Origin: Marinobacter guineae
GTDB lineage: Bacteria > Pseudomonadota > Gammaproteobacteria > Pseudomonadales > Oleiphilaceae
Direction: 5' to 3'
Assembly (NCBI RefSeq): GCF_002744735.1
Contig: NZ_KZ319341.1
Span: 235,848-299,847, forward strand
Length of the DNA: 64,000 nt
Position 1 is the stretch's first letter, and every line of letters starts with the position of its first letter. Shown here in pieces: positions 47,073 through 55,158 of this stretch. Under the pieces are notes generated by a model. The model made no database searches. It saw only the letters and a list, made by a program, of their open reading frames with translations, and had not been told where the DNA came from. Both the position numbers and the translations under genes were made by a program.

Positions 47073-47827
47073 TGGTTGCACTGCCCCGGAAAAGCCTGCT
47101 GTTAACGTTATTGCTGTTGCTCCCGGCTACCGTCTGGGCCCAGTCATCGCCAGAATTTCCCGAACTGACTGGCCGGGTGGTAGACCAGGCAGACATGCTC
47201 TCCCCGCAAGTGGAAACGCGCCTGACTCAGATGCTTCAGGCCCACGAACAGGCCAGCACCGAACAGGTTGTGGTGATTACCCTGCCCAACCTGCAGGGTT
47301 ATCCCATTGAGGATTTCGGCTATCAGTTGGGCCGGCACTGGGGTATTGGTCAGGAGGGCGAGGATAACGGCGCCCTGCTGATCGTGGCAGAGGAAGAGCG
47401 TGCTATCCGCATCGAAGTGGGCTATGGCCTTGAAGGCCGGCTCACCGACGCGCAATCCTCCGTCATCATCAGTCAGGCGATAAGCCCGGCTTTCCGCCAG
47501 GGCGATTTTGAGGCCGGTATCGTCAACGGCACCGCCGCCATGATCCAGGTTCTCGGCGGAGAGCCCATGGCGGTTCCCCAGGAGCAGACCCGCCCACTCC
47601 AGGAGAAGCCAAAGGCCGGCATGGTCGCGCTGTTCTTCATCATCATGATGGCGGTGGTGTTCTTCATCGGCAGTCGCGGTGGCCGTGGTGGCCGCGGGGG
47701 TGCTGCCCTGTTAGGCGCGGCTCTGTTGGGTGGCGCCATGGGCGGCCGTGGCGGCGGCTTCGGTGGTGGCGGTTTTGGCGGTGGCGGAGGCGGCTTCGGC
47801 GGCGGCGGTGCCTCCGGTGGCTGGTAG
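47072..47827 (+). CDS. TPM-domain protein with Gly-rich C-terminus (YgcG-like)
   Basis: 251 residues. Signal peptide (cleavage near VWAQSS); TPM domain at about 25-150 (GRVVDQADMLSP, TEQVVVITLPNLQGYPIEDF, GLEGRLTDAQSSVII); one membrane segment at about 190-208; and a Gly-rich tail of about 45 residues made of GGRGG and FGGGG units. TPM domains have been linked to phosphatase activity and photosystem repair in plants, and the bacterial YgcG role is unknown. It is coupled to lemA and followed by a second TPM gene, so the three form one envelope module. Confidence 0.9.
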   Translation: MVALPRKSLLLTLLLLLPATVWAQSSPEFPELTGRVVDQADMLSPQVETRLTQMLQAHEQASTEQVVVITLPNLQGYPIEDFGYQLGRHWGIGQEGEDNGALLIVAEEERAIRIEVGYGLEGRLTDAQSSVIISQAISPAFRQGDFEAGIVNGTAAMIQVLGGEPMAVPQEQTRPLQEKPKAGMVALFFIIMMAVVFFIGSRGGRGGRGGAALLGAALLGGAMGGRGGGFGGGGFGGGGGGFGGGGASGGW

Positions 47828-47887
47828 CTCCGTATTGGTATCCGTACGCGCGGAACCCCCTCACCTGACAATGAGAATCACAGAATC

Positions 47888-48505
47888 ATGACATTATTAA
47901 GCAAAAGCGATCAGGAAGCCGTTACCGCTGCCATCAACGAGGTGGAACGGGAAACCGACGCCGAACTGGTCACCGTACTGACGGCCCAATCGGATAACTA
48001 CAACTATATTCCACTGGTCTGGGCCGGCATCCTGGCGTTACTTGCGCCAGGTATCGGCAACTATTTCGGGAACTGGTTCGGAGCCGACATGCTCATGCTG
48101 GTGCAGTGGGGTACTTTCGTCGTGCTCAGCCTGCTGTTCCGGATGCCCGGCATAAACACCCGCCTGATTCCCCGACAGGTGCGCTACTGGCGGGCGTCCA
48201 ACCTCGCACGGCGACAATTCCTTGAGCAGAACCTGCACCACACCGAAGGCGGCACCGGCATGCTGATCTTCGTCTCGGAAGCAGAGCGCTATGTTGAGAT
48301 TCTGGTGGATCAGGGCATTGCCGACGTGCTGGATAACTCGGCATGGGAAGACATCGTGGCGGACTTCACCGCGAAGGTGCACCAGGGCCAGACCCGGCAG
48401 GGATTTCTTGACTGCATTGCTGCCTGCGGCAAGCTCCTGAAAGAGCACGTGCCCGCCACTCACGAGCGCAATGAACTGCCCAATCATTTGGTGATTCTGC
48501 CCTGA
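47888..48505 (+). CDS. TPM-domain membrane protein
   Basis: 205 residues. TPM domain with NEVERETDAELVTVL near the N-terminus and SEAERYVEILVDQGIADVLD later, interrupted by two hydrophobic segments (about 38-55 and 62-82). Without a signal peptide, the N-terminus is probably cytoplasmic and the domain is split around the membrane hairpin, a topology recurring in the second TPM gene of lemA clusters. It lies 60 bases after the Gly-rich TPM gene. Function unknown. Confidence 0.85.
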   Translation: MTLLSKSDQEAVTAAINEVERETDAELVTVLTAQSDNYNYIPLVWAGILALLAPGIGNYFGNWFGADMLMLVQWGTFVVLSLLFRMPGINTRLIPRQVRYWRASNLARRQFLEQNLHHTEGGTGMLIFVSEAERYVEILVDQGIADVLDNSAWEDIVADFTAKVHQGQTRQGFLDCIAACGKLLKEHVPATHERNELPNHLVILP

Positions 48506-48512
48506 CGACAAG

Positions 48513-49409
48513 ATGACATTGTTACTGCAATCTGTCTGCTGGACTCTGACATTGAAGGCCTGTGTGCAGTCTTATCTCGCTTTGTTCCCGATCTGCCTGC
48601 TCCTGGCTGCGGCCCAGCCTGCGGTTGCCGAAACTGTCCTGCATGTCGCCTATGAGGATAAAACCCAGTTCCCCTACTACATGGGTGAGACCCAGCGGGT
48701 ACTGGAAAAGCCTGGTGCGGCGGTGGAGCTGGTCAAACTGCTGGAGGAGCGGATACCGGGATTGCAGATCAAATTCAGCCGCTACCCCTGGAAACGCTGC
48801 CTTGCCATGCTCGAAACGGGCCAGGTGGATGGGATCTTTAATGCCTCCTACAATGAAGAGCGCACCCGCATTGGGGCGTACCCCCGGAAGGATGGGCAGG
48901 TGGACCCCTCACGCCGCCTGACCACCATAAGTTACCATCTATATTCCCTGCCCAATGCTGACCTCGGCTGGAACGGCAAGACCTTCGCGAACCCTGACCT
49001 GGAAATTGGCGCCCCACTGGGTTACTCCATAGTGAATGACCTGGAGGACCTGGAAGTCTCGGTGATGAAGGTTCGCAGCTCCATGCAAAGCCTCCAACTG
49101 CTGATCGCAAGGCGGGTGGATGCCGTTGCCCTCCAGTCGGTCACGGCGGATTTCCTGTTAACCAGGAACGCCGACCAACTCTCGGGGATTGTCCGGATCG
49201 ACCCGCCCCTGAGAACCAAACCCTACTATCTGATGCTGTCCCGGCAGTTCAAAGCTGAGAACCCGGAGCTCTCAGAGCAGATCTGGAATGCGGTTGGGCA
49301 GTTGAGACAGGAGAAGCTGGAGGCGTTGTCGCAGTCTTACCTCTCAGAATCAACAACACCCCCAGAAACCATGGTGAATCCCGGCGAACCCACGACCACC
49401 TCAATGTGA
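48513..49409 (+). CDS. Periplasmic solute-binding protein (family 3-like)
   Basis: 298 residues. Hydrophobic signal to about residue 39 (AVAET at cleavage), then a type-II binding fold: VLHVAYEDKTQFPYY, the KFSRYPWKRCLAMLETGQVDGIFNASYNEER segment (about residues 85-115), and VDAVALQSVTADFL. This is the SBP_bac_3 form without transporter genes, as in extracytoplasmic sensor-like or orphan binding proteins of marine gammaproteobacteria. It starts eight bases after the TPM gene, but a functional link is not evident. Its 3' end overlaps the convergent peptidase gene by nine bases. Confidence 0.78.
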   Translation: MTLLLQSVCWTLTLKACVQSYLALFPICLLLAAAQPAVAETVLHVAYEDKTQFPYYMGETQRVLEKPGAAVELVKLLEERIPGLQIKFSRYPWKRCLAMLETGQVDGIFNASYNEERTRIGAYPRKDGQVDPSRRLTTISYHLYSLPNADLGWNGKTFANPDLEIGAPLGYSIVNDLEDLEVSVMKVRSSMQSLQLLIARRVDAVALQSVTADFLLTRNADQLSGIVRIDPPLRTKPYYLMLSRQFKAENPELSEQIWNAVGQLRQEKLEALSQSYLSESTTPPETMVNPGEPTTTSM

Positions 49410-50336
49410 GGTGTGCCGTGCAGCCAGCCCGTAGTCGATCGCCGCACACACCGCGACAGCCTGCGCGGCATTGCATTGCTCGGGGGTTACACGGGGACTG
49501 TCGGGATAGACCTCGGTGGTGGTCCGGTAGTGAGCGTTAGTAATACCGGCGCACAGGCCCCACTGCTGGAGCGGATACTCGATGACGCCCCGGGCGACTA
49601 CCGGTGAGCCAAAGATCTCGCCGCTGTCATCGGCCGGCGCGATATGCGTAACCTGCTCGACCGCCCTGATCAACGCCTGCTGGAATTCAGGCTGCGGGTT
49701 CTCGCTGTCATCGACTACGTAGAAGCCATCGGGAACCCCGGCCGGCTCGAACGGCGTGCCATCGCGCGCGGCAAGCGCCGGGCGAAACTCGGTTTCGTCG
49801 GTATCGGTGGTCTCGTGAAGGTCGATATGAATCAGTGCACGATCACGAACAGGCGCCACCAATCGCATGAGTGCGGCCGACTCCCCAGCCGGACTGCCCT
49901 CGTGGAATGAGCGGTTCGGATCAATCGCGTTCGGGTTCCAGCGATGAATGCGCTCGTAAGCCCAGGGACTGACGCACGGCGCAACCAGCAGGTTCACGCG
50001 GCCGGCATAGTCCGCAGCATACTGATTGAGGAACTGCAGCGCGCCGTGCACACCGCTGGTTTCGTACCCGTGAACCCCGCCTGTTACCAGCACCACCGGC
50101 AGATCGTCATTCCAATCCCGGCTGCGAATCGCCATCAGCGGATAATAATCCGGGCCGTAATCCAGAGCACCGTACTCTTCAACATCAAAGCGCGAGCGCA
50201 GACGCTCGATCACACTCAACACCTCCGACTCGTAACTGCGCTGACGGGTCTGCCGTGACAACCACTCGGCGCGTTCCGCCTCGCCCCAGTGGGTGCCGGG
50301 TGTGCCGATTGGATAGGGTGTTGGAGCCGTGTTCAT
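49401..50336 (-). CDS. M14-family zinc carboxypeptidase-like protein
   Basis: 311 residues. The zinc motif HGYETSGVHG gives His and Glu (about residues 94 and 97), and a later His (IHIDLHETTD) completes the site. The pattern is that of M14 peptidases and succinylglutamate desuccinylase/aspartoacylase relatives, which remove a C-terminal residue or an acyl group. No signal peptide; probably cytoplasmic. The catalytic Glu is less clear from sequence alone (TETEF-like region absent; candidate in EVYPDSPR is unlikely), so activity is not assured. It stands next to the mobile-looking region. Confidence 0.8.
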   Translation of the reverse strand: MNTAPTPYPIGTPGTHWGEAERAEWLSRQTRQRSYESEVLSVIERLRSRFDVEEYGALDYGPDYYPLMAIRSRDWNDDLPVVLVTGGVHGYETSGVHGALQFLNQYAADYAGRVNLLVAPCVSPWAYERIHRWNPNAIDPNRSFHEGSPAGESAALMRLVAPVRDRALIHIDLHETTDTDETEFRPALAARDGTPFEPAGVPDGFYVVDDSENPQPEFQQALIRAVEQVTHIAPADDSGEIFGSPVVARGVIEYPLQQWGLCAGITNAHYRTTTEVYPDSPRVTPEQCNAAQAVAVCAAIDYGLAARHTSH

Positions 50337-50442
50337 ATCGCTTGTTTTCTCCGGTGATCGTCAATGTGACGGTTATAGACTGCGATAAACATTCACTTTC
50401 TTCCTGAGTGCTAACGTCTCTGGCGTCGGCCTGAATGGATTA

Positions 50443-51207
50443 TCAGGCCTGTTTGAGGAAGATCCGCGGCATCAGCGCGAACACGCCCCAGCCCAGATAT
50501 TCACGTGTGTACGCAGCATGGCGCTGTGGTTCCGAGGTCAGCCTGGATTGCACCTCTGGGGCCAATTCATCACCGGGATTGGCTTCAAGCCACCGGCGAA
50601 TAGTGAGCCATTTGGCCGCCTCGTATCTGTCCCAATCGTCTTGATTAGCCAGAACCATTTCAACCACGTCGTAACCCAGGCGACCGAAAGATGCGACCAG
50701 TTCTGGCAGCACAAGGAAGTCAGAGATTGCGGTCGCCAGACACCCCTTGGCAATATCTTCCGTTGGTGGCAACTGCCGCCAGTAAGGCTCGCCGATAAGG
50801 ATGATTCCACCAGTGCGTAGGCTCCGCGCCAGAAGCTCAATCGTCCCGGCGACACCCCCAGCGATCCAGGAAGCACCCAGGCAGGCCGCCACATCGACTT
50901 TTTCGTCCGAGACATAGCCTGCCGCATCGTCATGGATGAACCGGACTTGATGGTCCACGCACAGTTCTTCGGCACGTAATATAGCCTGCTCTGTGAACAA
51001 TTGGCTCATGTCGACACCGGTGCCAATGACACCGTAATCACGTGCCCATGTACACAGCATCTCTCCAGAACCACTGCCAAGATCAAGAACCCGGGTACCC
51101 GATTCCAGATGCAGGGCTGCACCAAGAGTGGCAAGCTTTTCGGGTGTGAACGGGTTATGGATGCGGTGACCACTTTCCATAATGTTGAAGATGCGTGGGA
51201 TGTCCAT
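50443..51207 (-). CDS. SAM-dependent methyltransferase
   Basis: 254 residues from the ATG at 51207 (AAGGAAA upstream); an ATG 16 codons earlier reads through an attC-like hairpin and is rejected. Class I fold: motif I VLDLGSGSGEM, the acidic VDMS at the end of strand 2, and DVAACLGASWIAGG for strand 4. The substrate is unknown. The N-terminal HRIHNPF segment, before motif I, resembles small-molecule or tRNA-modifying methyltransferases but is not decisive. The attC-like element and the ccdAB pair upstream suggest that it could be a cassette-borne gene. Confidence 0.8.
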   Translation of the reverse strand: MDIPRIFNIMESGHRIHNPFTPEKLATLGAALHLESGTRVLDLGSGSGEMLCTWARDYGVIGTGVDMSQLFTEQAILRAEELCVDHQVRFIHDDAAGYVSDEKVDVAACLGASWIAGGVAGTIELLARSLRTGGIILIGEPYWRQLPPTEDIAKGCLATAISDFLVLPELVASFGRLGYDVVEMVLANQDDWDRYEAAKWLTIRRWLEANPGDELAPEVQSRLTSEPQRHAAYTREYLGWGVFALMPRIFLKQA

Positions 51208-51229
51208 TGCGAAGATTTCCTTACAGGTG

Positions 51230-51312
51230 CCAATGGGTTCGGTAAAAGCAGTCAAGCTTTGGCTTTACGGCGCACCAGCGTAAGCGCGTCCGACAACAGT
51301 CATTGGTTAAAT
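51230..51312. repeat. attC-like imperfect hairpin (site 1)
   Basis: CCAATG (51230-51235) and CATTGG (51301-51306) bracket an imperfect hairpin whose core CGGCGCACC...AAGCGCGTCCGACAACAG parallels site 2 at 52368-52470. The right end GTTAAAT (51306-51312) fits the integron R' core GTTRRRY; read on the minus strand it is ATTTAAC, fitting RYYYAAC. The left core box is degenerate (GGTG where AAC is expected). A decayed or unusual recombination site is the likeliest reading. Confidence 0.45.
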
Positions 51313-51378
51313 GCTTGAATGCGCATGCCCGTGCGCATAAACTAAGGTTATGCATCAAACAGCCACCTGGAGGCTCCA

Positions 51379-51624
51379 ATGGCCGAACTCTACAACGAAG
51401 GCGCCCCCAAAAAAGCGGCGAACCTCTCCATCAATAGCGATCTGCTTCGTAAGACCCGTGAACTGAACATTAACTTGTCTGCTACCCTGGAGCGAGCCCT
51501 GAGAGAAGAGCTCGCCAAACGCGAGGCAGAACAATGGGTTGAAGAAAATCGAGCTGCGATAAAAAGTTACAACAATTTTGTCGAACAACATGGATGCTTC
51601 GGCGACGAATTCAGGGAGTTTTGA
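51379..51624 (+). CDS. ccdA: CcdA-family antitoxin
   Basis: 81 residues. N-terminal ribbon-helix-helix DNA-binding part (PKKAANLSINSDLLRKTRELNINLSATLERALRE, given by position) and a C-terminal toxin-binding tail with SYNNFVEQHGCFGDEFREF, the CcdA signature (YN-x-x-VE-x-HG). It neutralises CcdB and autoregulates the operon. The stop overlaps the ccdB start (TGATG). The pair lies on the plus strand between attC-like sites, typical of cassette- or plasmid-derived addiction modules. Confidence 0.92.
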   Translation: MAELYNEGAPKKAANLSINSDLLRKTRELNINLSATLERALREELAKREAEQWVEENRAAIKSYNNFVEQHGCFGDEFREF

Positions 51625-51941
51625 TGGCACAGTTCGATGTCTACCCCAACCCAAGCAAAACCAGCAAAGCCCACTACCCTTACCTTGTCGATATTCAGAG
51701 CAGCCTGCTGAACGAACTGGCAACTCGCATCGTTATCCCTTTGGGGAAACGCTCCGCGTTTGGTGGCGAAGCCATGCAAGGACTCATGCCGGAAATCAGC
51801 TTTGCAGACCAGGAGCTACTACTGTTTACCCCACAAATTTCCTCTGTTTCTGAAAAGCATCTCAAAAACCCGGTTGGTTCTCTATCGCATTTCGGAAACC
51901 AGATTGTTGGAGCCCTGGACCTGGCTATTACCGGCATTTAA
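51624..51941 (+). CDS. ccdB: CcdB-family toxin (DNA gyrase poison)
   Basis: 105 residues from the ATG at 51624. The fold is recognisable from FDVYPNPSKTSKAHYPYLVDIQS and the middle ELATRIVIPLG, ending VGALDLAITGI. F-plasmid CcdB poisons gyrase through a C-terminal Trp-Gly-Ile; here the last three residues are Thr-Gly-Ile, so the Trp is missing, as in several chromosomal relatives. Gyrase poisoning may be weak. The pair looks intact and directly abuts an IS1182 fragment on its 3' side. Confidence 0.9.
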   Translation: MAQFDVYPNPSKTSKAHYPYLVDIQSSLLNELATRIVIPLGKRSAFGGEAMQGLMPEISFADQELLLFTPQISSVSEKHLKNPVGSLSHFGNQIVGALDLAITGI

Positions 51942-51954
51942 CGAGGCCGTATCC

Positions 51955-52111
51955 GGCAGGTTCTGATGACGCTTGCCATACTTGTCTTTCTGGTTCTGGA
52001 ACTTCGGGTCGCGACTGCGGAATTTGTTGTCCGGCACGTAGCCGTTGATCTGCCGTTCGTGCGGGTACTTCATGTTGGCTTCGTTGGCGAAGCCGGTATC
52101 GGCGGTGATCA
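51955..52111 (-). pseudogene. IS1182-type transposase fragment (middle part)
   Basis: Read on the minus strand this encodes about 50 residues (beginning ITADTGFANEANMKY and containing INGYVPDNKFRSRDPKF) that match the middle of IS1182-family transposases. No start, no end, no terminal repeats. It begins exactly at the motif (GTGATCACCGCCGA) where the remnant at 53108-53880 breaks off, so the two may be pieces of one broken element or of two copies. Confidence 0.75.
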
Positions 52112-52114
52112 CAA

Positions 52115-52297
52115 ATGACTACGCTCGAACTCGAAACCCTCAGAAACGCTGCCATGACGCTCCCCGAACAGGAGCGCGCCGCTCTAGCCAAAGACCTAGT
52201 GGCAAGCCTGGATGGCCCTACAGATGAAGGTGTTGCAGAAGCGTGGGACCGTGAGATTCGCCGCAGAATCCGGGGCAAAACAACTCATCCTTCATAG
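52115..52297 (+). pseudogene. Truncated orphan antitoxin (addiction-module type)
   Basis: 60 residues. The N-terminal 45 residues (LRNAAMTLPEQERAALAKDLVASLDG, then AEAWDREIRRRI) match the short helical antitoxins of ParE/RelE-type modules, normally about 70-75 residues. The usual C-terminal part after the RRI segment is replaced by unrelated GKTTHPS, and no toxin gene follows. The frame begins four bases after an IS1182 fragment. It is best read as a remnant, though expression of the stub is not excluded. Confidence 0.6.
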
Positions 52298-52367
52298 ATT
52301 CCCGTTCACGCTTGCAATTATCGAAAGAAACCAAGCTATCATAGTCGTTGCTTTTGCTCACCACTCA

Positions 52368-52470
52368 AGAAAACCAGGCTACTGGCGGAGACGGCTTTCT
52401 CCATAGCCTTGGTTTTGCGGCGTGCCGGAGCGCCAGCGAAGGTGCGTCCGCCAACAGCCGCTGGTTATGT
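52368..52470. repeat. attC-like imperfect hairpin (site 2)
   Basis: The left arm AACCAGGCTACTGGCGGA (52372-52389) pairs imperfectly with the right arm TCCGCCAACAGCCGCTGGTT (52447-52466), with extrahelical bases on one arm, like integron attC sites. The ends are AAC and GTT (GTTATGT at 52464-52470), and the 103-base length is in the attC range. Site 1 at 51230-51312 shares the core. The GFA gene ends ten bases to the right, as expected of a minus-strand cassette. Confidence 0.5.
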
Positions 52471-52479
52471 AATCTTAGC

Positions 52480-52881
52480 TTACTCTGGCAGGCCCTCGAA
52501 CTCTGGCACGTCACCAATCGCCCCGTCCCAAACCGCTCTACTCGATGTGAAGATGTGCGCAGTTGGCAACACAGAGACTTCAGTGTCCAAACACCCTGCG
52601 GGAACGACGAGCTGGTCAGTAAGTTGAGTGCTTGGTAATGCTGAACCACACGATCTACAAAAGCTTTTGTTGTGGCGAGTACCTGGAAGCGTAAAGGAAG
52701 TCACAGCATCTGCACCCGCCAGCCAGGTCAGTTTAGCTGACTGCGAAAATAAATTTGCCGCATGAGCAGATCCCGTATCTTTTTGGCAATACTCACAATG
52801 ACACAGGTAAAAGCTGTCGAAGTCCCCATGGACCTCAAATCTCACTGTGCCACACAGGCAAGAACCAACATGTTTAGTCAT
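52480..52881 (-). CDS. GFA-family protein (glutathione-dependent formaldehyde-activating-like)
   Basis: 133 residues. Zinc-binding cysteines lie in GSCLCGTV, HCEYCQKDT and FCRSCGSAL, the spacing of the GFA/CENP-V fold. Named for an enzyme that was proposed to join formaldehyde and glutathione, the family is now held to be diverse and mostly uncharacterised. Start ATG at 52881 with AAGGGAATCCT upstream. An ACATAAC motif at 52915-52921 lies 34 bases upstream of the start and repeats (inverted) the end of the attC-like site 2. The gene may therefore be an integron cassette carried in the minus direction. Confidence 0.85.
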   Translation of the reverse strand: MTKHVGSCLCGTVRFEVHGDFDSFYLCHCEYCQKDTGSAHAANLFSQSAKLTWLAGADAVTSFTLPGTRHNKSFCRSCGSALPSTQLTDQLVVPAGCLDTEVSVLPTAHIFTSSRAVWDGAIGDVPEFEGLPE

Positions 52882-53107
52882 AGGATTCCCTTCTATGGTC
52901 TGCAGGTGACGGACACATAACGAGGCTTTAGAAAAACCCGATTGCGAGCCATGCCTACCGCCTGATTCCTGTAATTTTTATTGCGGCCATCAACTGACCG
53001 ATAATCCCGAATTCAGGCCCCAACCATGAACTTCGGCTTTTCGACGTGCTAAGCGCCAGTATTGCTGGCTTCCAGCAAGCTCTTCCTCAGCGTCTCCACT
53101 CTCGGTA

Positions 53108-53880
53108 TCACGCTGCCAACTGCCCGTAATTCGTAAGCTTCTCAATATTGTGCACCAGGCAGTATAGCTGCCACTGGCCCTGTCCCTTTTTCCGGCCGCG
53201 CAAACTGAAGCGATTGAGTCCTTTGTTCGTGCCAATGTTGCCGAACACCGGTTCCACAACCGACATTCGGTGACTGTAGATCTCTTTGCCCTGCTGGCTG
53301 TCGACGCGTTGCTTCATCCAGTCGGTGTGGGTGGGCCCGCGCTTCAGCTCCAGGGTATAGGAGACTTGCCGCCCTTTGCCTTTGCGGTGATTGGCAGACT
53401 CCGGGTTCTGCATACATTGATGCTTCTTAAGGCAGTGTCGGCGGTGACCACGGCCCATCCTTGGGCGGCTCGTCTTTAGGAAGCGGTCCACTTTCTTCAG
53501 GGACTCATCCAGGGAGAGAGCCGTCTTCGCCCGGCGGATGTCCCGGTCCAGCTCGGCCTCGGTTTCTGCCTCGTCCCGTTCGTGGTGCTCTTTCAGGTGG
53601 TGGCGGATCAGCCGTCGATGGCAAACAGCTCGTTACCCAACAGGCCTTGTTCGTGGCACACCAGCAAGATTTTCTCGAACAGCTCTTCGATCTCATCGGC
53701 ATGGCGACTGACGAACTTGGCCAGCGTGGTGAAGTGCGGGACGGTATCGCAAGACAGTGCCTTGAAGATAATGTTGGTCTCGCAGCACCACTGGATCTCC
53801 CGGCTGGAGTTGTTCCTGGTAGTTGATCACGACCATAGCGTCCTGATCGTAGTTGTAGTGCTTGAAGCGGGGCATTCCGA
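53108..53880 (-). pseudogene. Degraded IS1182-family transposase
   Basis: Starts as an intact N-terminus (MPRFKHYNYDQDAMVVINYQ) then breaks into pieces in different frames: an IQWCCETNIIFKALSC part, a block ending AVVTADT, and the C-terminal part with SVVEPVFGNIGTNKG and QWQLYCLVHNIEKLTNYG. At least two internal deletions remove over half of the protein, so it is not active. The terminal repeats cannot be identified. The removed middle piece occurs at 51955-52111. Confidence 0.8.
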
Positions 53881-54120
53881 CGGCTCCTTGTCTGTTTGCC
53901 TGATCCTACCAAACCGAGATGGGATTTTCGGGATTTTTCTACAGCCTCAACGCCGCCAGCACATGCGCGCCTATGGAATGGAGACGAAGCCACAATGCAG
54001 TAGACATCGCCGTGGCTGTGTTGGATAGGAACTGCTGGTGAAGGAACGTCACCGGTTTTATGATGTCCTCACCCTCCCGCTGATTGGCGTTGGCAAACCG
54101 CCGCCACCCAGGAGCACCTG

Positions 54121-55077
54121 ATGGTCGACGCATTCACACAACTGCCCGTAGCCGTTTTAAGCCTGAATCCGGCTGTTGATATCACCTATCAAATCCCCCA
54201 GCTGATTGCTGACCAGAAAGTCCACGCCGTGAGTTCCAGGTACGATCCCGGCGGTAACGGGATAAATGTCGGTCGCGGTCTCAAACGACTTGAGGTCCAA
54301 GCTTGCACCTTCTGTGTTGTCGCTGGCGAAATCGGTCGTTTCCTGCGCCATCAGCTTGATGCGCAGCTGGATCAGGTCAGTTACCAGGAGGTAGACGGCG
54401 AAACCCGGATCAATGGCACCATTCTCGAAAGCCTGACTGGTGCCCAGTTTGAGGTCAGTGGCGTCGGCCCCGTGGTGTCGACGGCACAGTGGGAACATTT
54501 GCTCGACCAATTCGTGACCCATTGCAACGAGGGGTTGGGGGTTATCACCGGATCGTTACAGCGGGACTTGCCGAAGGACCTTTACGCCGAAGCGGTCCGA
54601 CGGGTGCAAGCGGCCGGGGGGCGTGCACTCGTCGACTCTCATGATGAACTTCTGCAGCATGCGATCGAAGCCCAACCTTTCATGATCAAGCCCAACCGTT
54701 TCGAACTGGAAGCCCTGGTCGGGCAGCCTCTTACGAATCAACAGGATATCGTTCGGGAAGCCCGCCAACTGCAAGAGCGGGGCGTGACCTGGGTCTGCGT
54801 CTCCATGGGCGCTGAGGGTGCGTTGCTGGTGACTTCGTCCAGTGTCCTGAAGGGGGAAGCACCCTCGGTCCCCCTGCTCTCCACGGTCGGGGCCGGTGAT
54901 TCGATGGTGGCCGGTATTGCGGGGCTACTGGCGCAGGGCGCATCGGAACGGGATGCATTACGTGAAGGCATTGCCTGCAGCGCGGCAACGGTGATGCAGC
55001 CAGGAACCGAGTTGTTCAATAAGGAAACGGTCGACCGGCTCCGCGGTGAAGTTCGGGTTACACAGCTTTCGCTATGA
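54121..55077 (+). CDS. PfkB-family sugar kinase (1-phosphofructokinase / hexose-phosphate type)
   Basis: 318 residues. PfkB motifs: the sugar-binding N-terminal RYDPGGNGINVGRGLKRL and the ATP/anion-hole TVGAGDSMVAGIAGLLA with the catalytic Asp (about residue 260). The form is that of 1-phosphofructokinase, tagatose-6-phosphate kinase or the minor phosphofructokinase PfkB. Without fru genes nearby the substrate is open. Start ATG at 54121 after AGGAGCACC. It lies just beyond the IS1182 remnant and is convergent with ridA. Confidence 0.85.
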   Translation: MVDAFTQLPVAVLSLNPAVDITYQIPQLIADQKVHAVSSRYDPGGNGINVGRGLKRLEVQACTFCVVAGEIGRFLRHQLDAQLDQVSYQEVDGETRINGTILESLTGAQFEVSGVGPVVSTAQWEHLLDQFVTHCNEGLGVITGSLQRDLPKDLYAEAVRRVQAAGGRALVDSHDELLQHAIEAQPFMIKPNRFELEALVGQPLTNQQDIVREARQLQERGVTWVCVSMGAEGALLVTSSSVLKGEAPSVPLLSTVGAGDSMVAGIAGLLAQGASERDALREGIACSAATVMQPGTELFNKETVDRLRGEVRVTQLSL

Positions 55078-55136
55078 ACGGGTAAAACCGAAAGGCCCCG
55101 TATCTGCGATACACCAGAGGGGTAACCCGAACCGAT

Positions 55137-55158
55137 AAAACCCGCTTCCTCAAGCGGG
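55137..55158 (-). terminator. Rho-independent terminator of the leftward amine-uptake operon
   Basis: On the minus strand CCCGCTT (55158-55152), a four-base loop and AAGCGGG (55147-55141) form a 7-bp stem followed by TTTT (55140-55137). It overlaps the last codons of ridA, so the stop codon is part of the stem. Confidence 0.75.

Noticed and set aside
50380..50442. A third attC-like site at the end of the methyltransferase gene
   Set aside because: A TGCTAAC-like box exists, but no partner arm could be found to make the hairpin.
52990..53107. Short frame downstream of the IS1182 remnant
   Set aside because: Lies in the tail of the degraded element, has no coding features and no start.
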